In this document: positions 35,079-42,998 of the stretch, piece after piece
Layout: each line of letters begins with the position of its first letter
Numbering within the stretch: position 1 is the stretch's first letter
NCBI RefSeq assembly: GCF_947503705.1
Contig: NZ_CANNES010000015.1
Span: 1-61,310, forward strand
Direction of reading: 5' to 3'
DNA length: 61,310 nt
Origin: an uncultured Tateyamaria sp.
GTDB taxonomy: Bacteria; Pseudomonadota; Alphaproteobacteria; Rhodobacterales; Rhodobacteraceae
Position numbers and translations under genes: made by a program
Notes under the pieces: model-generated
Databases searched by the model: none
Seen by the model: the letters and a program-made list of their open reading frames with translations, nothing else
What the model was told of the DNA's origin: nothing

Positions 35079-35735
35079 ATGACCGATCCCAACCTTGTTG
35101 CTGACGACGCAGCGCGCGCAGCCGCCGCAGCCTTTCAGGCCGAGGCGCTGACAGCGGATGAAAACACATTGCGCCTTCTCTTTGGCGAGGCGCGCACCCA
35201 TTACGGGTGGCAGGACAAAGATGTCTCAGAAGACACTCTCAAAGAGCTGTTCGAGATTGCGCGCATGGGTCCGACGTCCATGAACCAGCAGCCTATGCGC
35301 GTGATTTTCATTCGCTCTGAAACCGCCAAGGACCGCCTCGAACCCGCGCTGTTGGAAGGTAACCGGGCCAAGATGCGCCAAGCCCCCGTAACGGCCATCA
35401 TCGCCTATGATCTGAATTTCTGGGAGGAACTGCCGCGCCTGTTTCCACCCAATCCGGCCGCACAGGATATCTTCAAGAACAACGCGACGGCCGCGCAGAT
35501 CAATGGATTCCGCAATAGCACGCTTCAGGGTGCATATTTCATGCTGGCGGCCCGAGCGGTGGGTCTGGATGTCGGGGCAATGTCAGGCTTTGACAACGCG
35601 AAACTCGACGAAGAGTTTTTCCACGGCACGTCGATCAAATCGAATTTCCTTGTGAACCTTGGCTACGCCGACACGTCCAAGATTTTCCGGCGACTGCCCC
35701 GCATGACCTTTGACGAAGTCTGCGAAACGCTTTGA
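35079..35735 (+). CDS. Nitroreductase family protein (RutE/HadB-like)
   Basis: A 218-residue FMN-dependent reductase resembling RutE-type malonic semialdehyde reductases; the FMN-binding phrase ARMGPTSMNQQP is clear. ATG 35079 follows AAGGAGG. Within this operon it may reduce hydroxybenzoquinone, the auto-oxidation product of hydroxyquinol, or an aldehyde intermediate; neither can be decided from sequence. Confidence 0.85.
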   Translation: MTDPNLVADDAARAAAAAFQAEALTADENTLRLLFGEARTHYGWQDKDVSEDTLKELFEIARMGPTSMNQQPMRVIFIRSETAKDRLEPALLEGNRAKMRQAPVTAIIAYDLNFWEELPRLFPPNPAAQDIFKNNATAAQINGFRNSTLQGAYFMLAARAVGLDVGAMSGFDNAKLDEEFFHGTSIKSNFLVNLGYADTSKIFRRLPRMTFDEVCETL

Positions 35736-35795
35736 AGCACTGAAAATCCACTGTTGTGCCAAAGCACATCATTTGAACTGGGAGGAGAACCAAAA

Positions 35796-36881
35796 ATGAC
35801 CAATACCACAGTCAAAAAGCAAACATTCTGCAAAGGTCTGCTGTCTGCAGCGGCCCTGGGCCTGATGATCGCCACGCCGGCGATGTCTGAAACCTATAAT
35901 CTGACCATGGCGTCCAGCCACCCGACAGTTTTGCCGTGGGTCGGGCAATTGTCGACCACGGTCGTGGCCAAATCCAACGAACGCCTTGAGGCGATGGGTT
36001 CGGCGGACCGTATCGAGTGGACTGAAACCTATGGCGGGGCGCTTTACGGATTTAAGGATACGCTTGAGGCGGTGGGCGATGGGCTGACCGATGCGGGCTG
36101 GGTAGGCACGCTCTGGGAAGGCTCAAAGATGCCGTTGCAGAACATCACCTACTTCACGCCTTTCGTGTCCGATGACCTGGTCGAAACGCTCAAGATCATG
36201 AACACTCTGCACCGCGAGATGCCTGAACTTCAGGCGGCGTGGGAAGATCAGAATGTTGTCTTTCTGGGGGCCAGCGGGGTCGAAACCTATCACCTCTTCA
36301 CGAACTTTCCGGTCAATTCGCTGGCCGATCTGGATGGGCGCAAGATCATTGCGCCTGGGCCCTCGGCCAATTGGATCAAATCAGTGGGGGCGGTGCCCGT
36401 AAATGGCGCTTTGCCGACGTATTATAACCAGATCCAGACAGGCGTGGCTGATGGTGTTGTGGTGATCATCACCGGGGCATTTCCGAACAAGCATTATGAG
36501 GTCGCACCTTACGTGACGCTTGTTGGGTTGGGCGCTCAGATGACGGGTGGCCTTGGGATCAACAAGGATGTCTGGGATGGGCTGTCCGATGATGTCCGCG
36601 CCGTTCTGACCGAACTGGGCGAAGAGTACACCGTTGCACATGCCGAAGAGGTCATGGCGCGCTACGACAACTTCCTGGCAAAATTGCCCGAGGTTGGGGC
36701 CACGGTATCAGAGCTGCCCGCTGCCGACATCCAGGCCTGGGTCGATGGTTTGCCAAACCTCGCGCAAGACTGGGTTGATGCAAACGCCGCCGACGGTGCA
36801 GGGGCTGTGCTGAACGCGTATATGGACAAAGTCAAAGCCGCGAACCTTGAGACCCGCATTGACTGGTCAGCGCGCGAGTAG
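35796..36881 (+). CDS. TRAP transporter substrate-binding protein (DctP-like)
   Basis: A 361-residue periplasmic binding protein with a signal peptide ending near PAMSE and the TRAP pattern, including the conserved Arg/Gly-rich segment DLDGRKIIAPGPSANW. GGGAGGAG precedes ATG 35796. It feeds the fused permease that follows. A second high-affinity importer in the same operon suggests two related substrates or a carboxylate product being recaptured. Confidence 0.88.
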   Translation: MTNTTVKKQTFCKGLLSAAALGLMIATPAMSETYNLTMASSHPTVLPWVGQLSTTVVAKSNERLEAMGSADRIEWTETYGGALYGFKDTLEAVGDGLTDAGWVGTLWEGSKMPLQNITYFTPFVSDDLVETLKIMNTLHREMPELQAAWEDQNVVFLGASGVETYHLFTNFPVNSLADLDGRKIIAPGPSANWIKSVGAVPVNGALPTYYNQIQTGVADGVVVIITGAFPNKHYEVAPYVTLVGLGAQMTGGLGINKDVWDGLSDDVRAVLTELGEEYTVAHAEEVMARYDNFLAKLPEVGATVSELPAADIQAWVDGLPNLAQDWVDANAADGAGAVLNAYMDKVKAANLETRIDWSARE

Positions 36882-36890
36882 GGGGCCATC

Positions 36891-38852
36891 ATGAATGTGT
36901 CCAACCAGCTTTTTCGGCGAGGTGTAGACCAAACGGTGAGCGGGGTTTCCGCGCTCACCGGCGTTATCAGCGGCGCGGCTTCGATCTGGATATTCTGCCT
37001 GATGCTGCTGATATGCGGCGATATTCTGGGGCGGACGTTGTTCAACGCGCCGATCCAGGGCGTGTCTGAGATGGTCGCAAATTCTATCGTCGCAATTGTC
37101 TTTCTTCAGGCCGCACACACTCTGATGAGTGGGCGCATGACGCGGACCGACATTCTGATCGGACCGCTTGAGGCACACAGGCCCTTTGCGGCAGCGGTCA
37201 TGCGTCTTGTCTTTCATATCGCGGGCATCGTTGTCTTTGCCCTCATCGCGCAGGGCACATGGCCAAAGCTGGTTGATGCTTGGGTCGAAAACGAATTTTT
37301 CGGTGCTCAAGGCGTTTTCACGGCACCCGTCTGGCCGATAAAGGCCTGTCTGTTTGGTGGATCGCTGCTGACTTGTCTGGCCTTTGCCACGCAAGCCCTT
37401 GTCGATCTCAAAGAGCTACTTGCACATAACCGTGCCGCGCCATTGCGCGTCCGGCACACTGTATTGACGACGCCGCGGGGATGGCCGGTGCTGATTGTGT
37501 TCGCGGCGGTTCTCGCGGTCGGCTATGCGCTGGTCTTTGCGGAATTGGACCGCATCGGCGTTGGCCTTGCCGCAATTGCATTCATGCTCGTGTTGATCCT
37601 GTCAGGCGCGCATATTGCAGTCGTTCTGATCCTGCTCAGCTTTCTCGGCATTTGGCTCATTCGCGACAACCCGACGGTTGCGGTGCGCTCGCTTGCGTTG
37701 GCGGCAGACGGGGCGATCAACCGCTATCTGTTCGGTGTCGTACCTTTGTTCGTTTTGATGGGGCTTGTCGTCGATATTGCCGATATCGGGCGCGATGCGT
37801 ACCGGGTCGCGGCGTGGATGCTGCAACGCATTCGCGGCGGGCTTGGCATCGCGACGGTTGCTGCGAATGCCGTTTTTGCTTCGATCACCGGGATTTCGAT
37901 TGCCTCAGCTGCGGTCTTCTCGCGCGTGGCGGTGCCTCAGATGGTGGCGAACGGATATAACAACCGCTTTGCGCTTGGGGTTGTTGCGGGGTCGTCCGTG
38001 TTGGGCATGTTGATCCCGCCAAGCCTGCTGCTGATCATCTATGGTGTTCTGGCCGAGCAATCGGTCGGCGCCTTGTTCCTCGCGGCGATTGTCCCCGGTG
38101 CACTGCTGGCCTTTGTCTTTGGCACCGGCATCTATCTGATGGCCCGGTTACGGCCCAAGATGGTGATGCAGTCCGACAAACCCACCGTGATTGAGGGTGA
38201 GACATGGCAAAGCGCGTTGATCAAACTCACGCCCATCACCGCGCTGGTCGTCATCGTCCTGGGCGGCATCTATTCGGGTGTTTTCACACCAACCGAAGCG
38301 GGTGCAGCCGGTGCGGCAGCCGCGATCGTCGTGGCGTTGCTGAAAGGGAGCCTGACGTGGTCGCGGCTATGGCGGGTTCTGGTGGACACAGGGCTGGTCT
38401 CGGTCTCGATCCTGCTGCTGATCATCGCGGCATCAATGTATTCGCGCATGCTGTCTCTGTCGACGATCCCTCAAGAAGCCACGATGTTCTTTGCACAGGC
38501 CGGGTTCGGGCTGATGGGCTTTATGATGATCTATCTCGTTTTGGTGGTGATCATGGGAATGTTCCTCGATTCCACGTCAATCATGCTGATCCTGTTGCCC
38601 TTGGCCCTGCCTGTGGTCAGCGGGCTTGGCGGCGATCTGATCTGGTTTGGGATCGTGACCGTCATCGCGGTCGAGATTGGCCTGCTGACGCCGCCATTCG
38701 GGCTGACGGTCTATGTGGTGAAGGCAACGATATCGGACCGGTCGACAAGCCTCGGCGACATCTTTATCGGCACTTTTCCGTTCGTGATCATGATGACGAT
38801 CGTGACGCTGATATTGACCCTGGTTCCCGCCCTTAGCCTGGTCTTTGAGTAG
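36891..38852 (+). CDS. Fused TRAP permease DctQM
   Basis: A 653-residue membrane protein combining the small DctQ subunit (about residues 20-165, four helices) and the large DctM subunit (about 190-650, 12 or more helices, with SGAHIAVVLILLS and a late GLLTPPFGLTVYV). Fused forms are a known variant of TRAP transporters. It begins 9 bases after the binding-protein stop. Transport is driven by an ion gradient, unlike the ABC importer upstream. Confidence 0.9.
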   Translation: MNVSNQLFRRGVDQTVSGVSALTGVISGAASIWIFCLMLLICGDILGRTLFNAPIQGVSEMVANSIVAIVFLQAAHTLMSGRMTRTDILIGPLEAHRPFAAAVMRLVFHIAGIVVFALIAQGTWPKLVDAWVENEFFGAQGVFTAPVWPIKACLFGGSLLTCLAFATQALVDLKELLAHNRAAPLRVRHTVLTTPRGWPVLIVFAAVLAVGYALVFAELDRIGVGLAAIAFMLVLILSGAHIAVVLILLSFLGIWLIRDNPTVAVRSLALAADGAINRYLFGVVPLFVLMGLVVDIADIGRDAYRVAAWMLQRIRGGLGIATVAANAVFASITGISIASAAVFSRVAVPQMVANGYNNRFALGVVAGSSVLGMLIPPSLLLIIYGVLAEQSVGALFLAAIVPGALLAFVFGTGIYLMARLRPKMVMQSDKPTVIEGETWQSALIKLTPITALVVIVLGGIYSGVFTPTEAGAAGAAAAIVVALLKGSLTWSRLWRVLVDTGLVSVSILLLIIAASMYSRMLSLSTIPQEATMFFAQAGFGLMGFMMIYLVLVVIMGMFLDSTSIMLILLPLALPVVSGLGGDLIWFGIVTVIAVEIGLLTPPFGLTVYVVKATISDRSTSLGDIFIGTFPFVIMMTIVTLILTLVPALSLVFE

Positions 38853-38860
38853 GAGGAGGC

Positions 38861-39208
38861 ATGCGGTTTGTGGTTCACGCCAAGGACAAAACCGATGCGC
38901 TCACGCGTCGCATGGCCGCGTTGGAGGGACATCGCGCATATCTGGACAAAGCGCCCGCCGCGTTTGGGGTCCAGGTGCTGCTGTCCGGGCCCTTGATCGA
39001 GGATGAGGGTACGGGGATGATCGGGTCATTCTTCCTGCTGGAGGCGCCGGATCGGGAGAGCGTGCTTGCCCTTTTTAACAAGGATCCACTGAAGCGGGCA
39101 GACGTTTGGGAAACCTTTGTGGTCGATGCGGTCATCATCCGACAGGACAACCTTTCCGGGCCACGCGTGTCGACCTTGCCCAACGACGACAGCAACATCG
39201 CGGGGTGA
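38861..39208 (+). CDS. YciI-like protein
   Basis: A 115-residue protein with the YCII-related alpha/beta ferredoxin-like fold (HRAYLDKAP, GPLIEDEGTGMIGSFFLLEA). Relatives include lactone-handling enzymes and chlorohydroquinone dehydrochlorinase-like domains; the function of most is unknown. GGAGGAGG precedes the ATG. It closes the catabolic operon, and the hydrogenase genes begin 51 bases later on the same strand. Confidence 0.82.
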   Translation: MRFVVHAKDKTDALTRRMAALEGHRAYLDKAPAAFGVQVLLSGPLIEDEGTGMIGSFFLLEAPDRESVLALFNKDPLKRADVWETFVVDAVIIRQDNLSGPRVSTLPNDDSNIAG

Positions 39209-39259
39209 TTGCCCTTGCCGCGCAATTGCGCATACGATCAACCCAAGGATTGGGGATCA

Positions 39260-40579
39260 ATGGCACCTGCACCGCGTGATCAGACCGAAACGTTCAGTGA
39301 CGCCGCGTGGAGCGACGTCATCAGCGCCGTTGACCGCACCTATTCCGAACTTGTGGCCTATCAGGAACGGCTGGAAGCGCAAAACAACGAGCTTGATGAT
39401 TTGCGGCGTTTCATGGCGTCGGTTCTGTCTTCGGTGTCCGACGTTTTGCTGGTTGTTGATCGCAATCACATGATCGAGCGTACAGGCGGTTCAGTTGTGC
39501 AGGTGTTGGGAGAGGATCACCCGGCACGCATTGGTGCGCTGGTCGATGATATGGTGGTGCCTGAGCAGCGTGAAAAGCTGCGGCAGGTCATTGATGACGT
39601 GATTATGCGGCGCAAGGCGACAACGCTTGAGATCGAAGTCGCGACAGACAGCGGACCCACACCGCTGGAACTGAGTGTTGGCCCCCGGCTGGATGAGCGC
39701 GGGCGGAGCCGTGGGTCGGTCTTGGTAGGACGCCCGGTTGGGGAATTGCGCAGCGCCTATTCTGATCTGGAGACAAGCCACATCGCTCTAAAAGAGGCGC
39801 AGAGCCATCTGGTCCGCAACGAAAAGCTCGCCTCGCTGGGGCGGCTGGTGGCGGGCGTTGCGCATGAGTTGAACAACCCGATCAGCTTTGTCTATGCCAA
39901 TACCCATGCATTGGAGAAGTACACGCAACGCTTTGAGACTTATTTCGAGGCGGTTCAATCCGGCGCCGACCGGGCCACGCTTGTTGGCCTGCGCCAGGAA
40001 TTGCATCTTGACCGGACGCTCAAGAACCTGCGCAGCGCTATAGATGGCGCCAAGGACGGTGCCGAAAGGGTGCGCGACATCGTTGAAGACTTGCGCAGGC
40101 TCAGCGCCGATGGCTCGGGCGAGGTGGTGAGCTTTGATTTGATGACAACGGCGCGCACCGCCGCCGATTGGGTCATCCGGGGGACAAAGACGCCTGTGAA
40201 GGTGACCTTTGACGCGCAAACGCAGCGTCCGGCGATGGGCAACCCTGGTCACGTTCAGCAGATTGTCATGAACCTTGTGCAGAATGCTGTCGATGCGCTT
40301 GAGGACACTGGTGCGCCGTCCATACACCTGAGGATTTTTGAACGAGACAACGCGATAGTATTGCACCTTTTGGACAACGGGCCTGGCGTGCCTGAGGCTG
40401 CCGCGCATTCGGTTTTTGATCCATTCTTTACCACCAAATCCGTCGGCAAAGGCACAGGTCTGGGCCTGTCGATCTCACACAAGATCGCGGAAGAGCATGG
40501 CGGGTCTTTGACGCTGTTTGAGACCGGCCCGGAAGGGACATGCTTTGAGTTGCGACTACCTGCGGAGGGTGAGGCATGA
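39260..40579 (+). CDS. hupT: HupT sensor histidine kinase
   Basis: A 439-residue soluble kinase. A PAS-like domain (about 50-160) precedes the dimerisation/phosphoacceptor segment LVAGVAHELNNP with His202, then an ATPase domain with NLVQNAVDALED and the G-box GKGTGLGLS. In Rhodobacter capsulatus HupT receives the hydrogen signal from HupUV and acts on HupR. ATG 39260 is preferred; a TTG at 39209 would add 17 residues. It overlaps hupU by 4 bases. Confidence 0.92.
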   Translation: MAPAPRDQTETFSDAAWSDVISAVDRTYSELVAYQERLEAQNNELDDLRRFMASVLSSVSDVLLVVDRNHMIERTGGSVVQVLGEDHPARIGALVDDMVVPEQREKLRQVIDDVIMRRKATTLEIEVATDSGPTPLELSVGPRLDERGRSRGSVLVGRPVGELRSAYSDLETSHIALKEAQSHLVRNEKLASLGRLVAGVAHELNNPISFVYANTHALEKYTQRFETYFEAVQSGADRATLVGLRQELHLDRTLKNLRSAIDGAKDGAERVRDIVEDLRRLSADGSGEVVSFDLMTTARTAADWVIRGTKTPVKVTFDAQTQRPAMGNPGHVQQIVMNLVQNAVDALEDTGAPSIHLRIFERDNAIVLHLLDNGPGVPEAAAHSVFDPFFTTKSVGKGTGLGLSISHKIAEEHGGSLTLFETGPEGTCFELRLPAEGEA

Positions 40580-41568
40580 ATGTCTTGTGGCTACAATCAG
40601 CAGGGTGCGGCGGTTGCACGATGTCCTTGCTTTGCGCTGAAGGGCCCGGTGTCTTTGACCTGCTGGGCGGTGCCGGGATCAGCTTTCTCTGGCATCCCGC
40701 ACTTTCCGAGCAATCCGGGGGTGAAGTCCGCACCCTTCTGGCACAGGTTGAAACGGGTGAACGTCCCCTGGACGTGCTGTGCGTCGAAGGGTCAATCCTG
40801 ACTGGCCCCAAAGGCACCGGGATGTTCCAGATACTGTCGGGGACAGGGCGGTCGATGCTTGATTGGGTGCAAAGCCTGGCACCGCTGGCGCATCACGTGG
40901 TCGCCGTGGGCACATGTGCAACCTTTGGCGGCGTCACCTCGGCAGGCGGTAATCCTGCGGGTGCCATTGGATTGCAATACGATGGCGACCAGCCCGGTGG
41001 GGCCTTGCCGGTCGCGTTCCGCTCCAAATCCGGGCTGCCGGTGATCAATGTTGCGGGCTGCCCCACGCACCCCGATTGGGTGACCGAAACACTGTTGTTG
41101 TTGAAGGCGGGCGCGCTGTCGGCGGCGGATCTGGACGAATTGGCACGGCCCCTGTTCTATGCCGAAAACCTCGTGCACCACGCTTGTCCCAAGAATGAGT
41201 TTTATGAATACAAGGCCAGCGCCGAGGAACTGAGCCAGATGGGGTGCATGATGGAGCATCTGGGATGTGTCGGCACGCAAGCCTCGGGTGATTGCAATAT
41301 CAGAGGCTGGAATGGCGGCGGATCATGCACGCGCGCGGGATACCCCTGTATCAATTGCACAGCGCCAGAGTTCGAAGAACCGCGCCACCCCTTCACACAG
41401 ACCCCGAAATTTGCGGGCATCCCCGTTGGTCTGCCTTCAGACATGCCCAAGGCCTGGTTCATGGCGCTTGCATCGCTGTCAAAAGCCGCGACACCAAAGA
41501 GGTTGGCCGAGAACGCAACCGCAGACCGGGTCAAGGTCGTGCCAAATCTGACATCGGGCAAGAAATGA
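40576..41568 (+). CDS. hupU: HupU, small subunit of the H2-sensing hydrogenase
   Basis: A 330-residue iron-sulfur subunit lacking any Tat signal, so cytoplasmic, as expected for a regulatory hydrogenase. The proximal cluster motif is QSAGCGGCTM and later VGTCATFGG, the standard four-Cys type without the two extra Cys of oxygen-tolerant enzymes. Distal and medial cluster Cys follow (CNIRGWNGGGSC, CINC). It forms the sensor with HupV and signals to HupT. Confidence 0.94.
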   Translation: MNVLWLQSAGCGGCTMSLLCAEGPGVFDLLGGAGISFLWHPALSEQSGGEVRTLLAQVETGERPLDVLCVEGSILTGPKGTGMFQILSGTGRSMLDWVQSLAPLAHHVVAVGTCATFGGVTSAGGNPAGAIGLQYDGDQPGGALPVAFRSKSGLPVINVAGCPTHPDWVTETLLLLKAGALSAADLDELARPLFYAENLVHHACPKNEFYEYKASAEELSQMGCMMEHLGCVGTQASGDCNIRGWNGGGSCTRAGYPCINCTAPEFEEPRHPFTQTPKFAGIPVGLPSDMPKAWFMALASLSKAATPKRLAENATADRVKVVPNLTSGKK

Positions 41569-42998
41569 GCCAGCGGAGCCTACTTGTAGGACCCTTCAAC
41601 CGGGTGGAAGGTGATCTTGAGATCCGGCTTGAGGTGGCAGAGGGGCGCGTCACCAACGCTTATGCCAACTCTCCAATGTTTCGCGGGTTTGAGCAGATGA
41701 TGCTGGGCAAAGTCCCGATTGACGCGCTCACAATCACGCCGCGCATCTGCGGCATCTGCTCGATCAGCCAGTCTGCGGCCGCGGCCGCCGCATTGGGGGC
41801 CGCAGCAGGCAAACCTCCGGCGCCACAGGGCGCGCTGGTGGCCGCGATCCTGCATGGGATCGAGAACATTTGCGATCACCTGACGCATTTCAACCTGTTC
41901 TTCTGTGCCGATTTTGCACGCCCCGCCTATGCTGGCCGAGGCTGGCACAGCCGTGCGACCGAGCGGTTTACCGCGATGGAAGGCTCTGCTGTGCGGGCGA
42001 GCGTCGATGCGCGAGCACAAATCCTCCATATTGTCGGGCTGCTGGGCGGCAAGTGGCCCCATACGCTGGCGATACAGCCGGGTGGAGTCACACGTGCACC
42101 CACGGCGCGTGACCGCATTCGAATGATGTCAACGCTTGCGGCCTTCCGCCGTTACCTTGAAACAGTTCTGTTTGGCGCAGCCGTCGAGGATTTCGCACAT
42201 CTGGGCACGGCGGATGCGTTGCGCGGTTGGGCCCATGGCGATGCCGGTCTGTTCAACGAGATCGCGGCCGATCTGGACCTCGGCGCGATGGGGGCAGGGC
42301 CGGGCCGCTACATGTCCTTTGGAGCCTATCCGCTGCCCGAGGGCCGCAGCTTTGGTCCGGGGCTTTGGGAAAATGGTGTGCTGTCGCCGATCGACACGGA
42401 CACAATCCGAGAAGACCTGAGCCATGCCTGGATGTTGGGTGAGGGCGCGCATCCTTCGCAGGGGCAGACCGTACCGGATGAGGATATGCGCGACCCCGGA
42501 TACAGCTGGTGCAAGGCCCCACGCCTCGCCGGGCGCACGGTTGAAACCGGTGCCTTTGCCCGCCAGGTGGTGGGCGGGCATGCAGGTGCCTTGGCGCTCG
42601 CTTTGGCGGGGTCAAATGTTCAGGCGCGGGTGATTGGCCGCCTGCTGGAAATCGCCAGAACCCAAATGCTGCTGGAGAAATGGGTGGCCGCCCTGAAACC
42701 GGAATCACGGTTCATGGACGATGTCGCCGTCCCCCAAGAGGGGGAAGGAGAGGGGTTGGTCGAAGCCGCACGTGGTGCTTTGGGGCATTGGATCAGGATC
42801 GAAGCTGGCAAGATCGCCGGATACCAGATCATCGCGCCAACCACCTGGAACTTCAGCCCGCGCGACGCGAACGGAACGCCAGGCCCGGTTGAGGCCGCTT
42901 TGGTCGGGGCAGCCGTAGGCGACAGCGAGGACACGCCATTGAGTGTCCAGCATATCGTGCGCAGCTTTGATCCCTGCATGGTGTGCACGGTCCATTGA
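41565..42998 (+). CDS. hupV: HupV, large subunit of the H2-sensing hydrogenase
   Basis: A 477-residue [NiFe] large subunit. The nickel ligands lie in RICGIC (Cys62, Cys65) and at the C-terminus, DPCMVCTVH (Cys471, Cys474). It ends exactly at that His, with no cleavable C-terminal extension, which is the hallmark of regulatory hydrogenases that mature without an endopeptidase. ATG 41565 overlaps the hupU stop; longer upstream sequence in frame is a shadow. Confidence 0.94.
   Translation: MSQRSLLVGPFNRVEGDLEIRLEVAEGRVTNAYANSPMFRGFEQMMLGKVPIDALTITPRICGICSISQSAAAAAALGAAAGKPPAPQGALVAAILHGIENICDHLTHFNLFFCADFARPAYAGRGWHSRATERFTAMEGSAVRASVDARAQILHIVGLLGGKWPHTLAIQPGGVTRAPTARDRIRMMSTLAAFRRYLETVLFGAAVEDFAHLGTADALRGWAHGDAGLFNEIAADLDLGAMGAGPGRYMSFGAYPLPEGRSFGPGLWENGVLSPIDTDTIREDLSHAWMLGEGAHPSQGQTVPDEDMRDPGYSWCKAPRLAGRTVETGAFARQVVGGHAGALALALAGSNVQARVIGRLLEIARTQMLLEKWVAALKPESRFMDDVAVPQEGEGEGLVEAARGALGHWIRIEAGKIAGYQIIAPTTWNFSPRDANGTPGPVEAALVGAAVGDSEDTPLSVQHIVRSFDPCMVCTVH

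Noticed and set aside
40576..42998. HupUV as a second uptake hydrogenase
   Set aside because: HupU has no Tat signal and HupV ends at its last nickel-site His without a cleavable tail, both marks of the sensor type.
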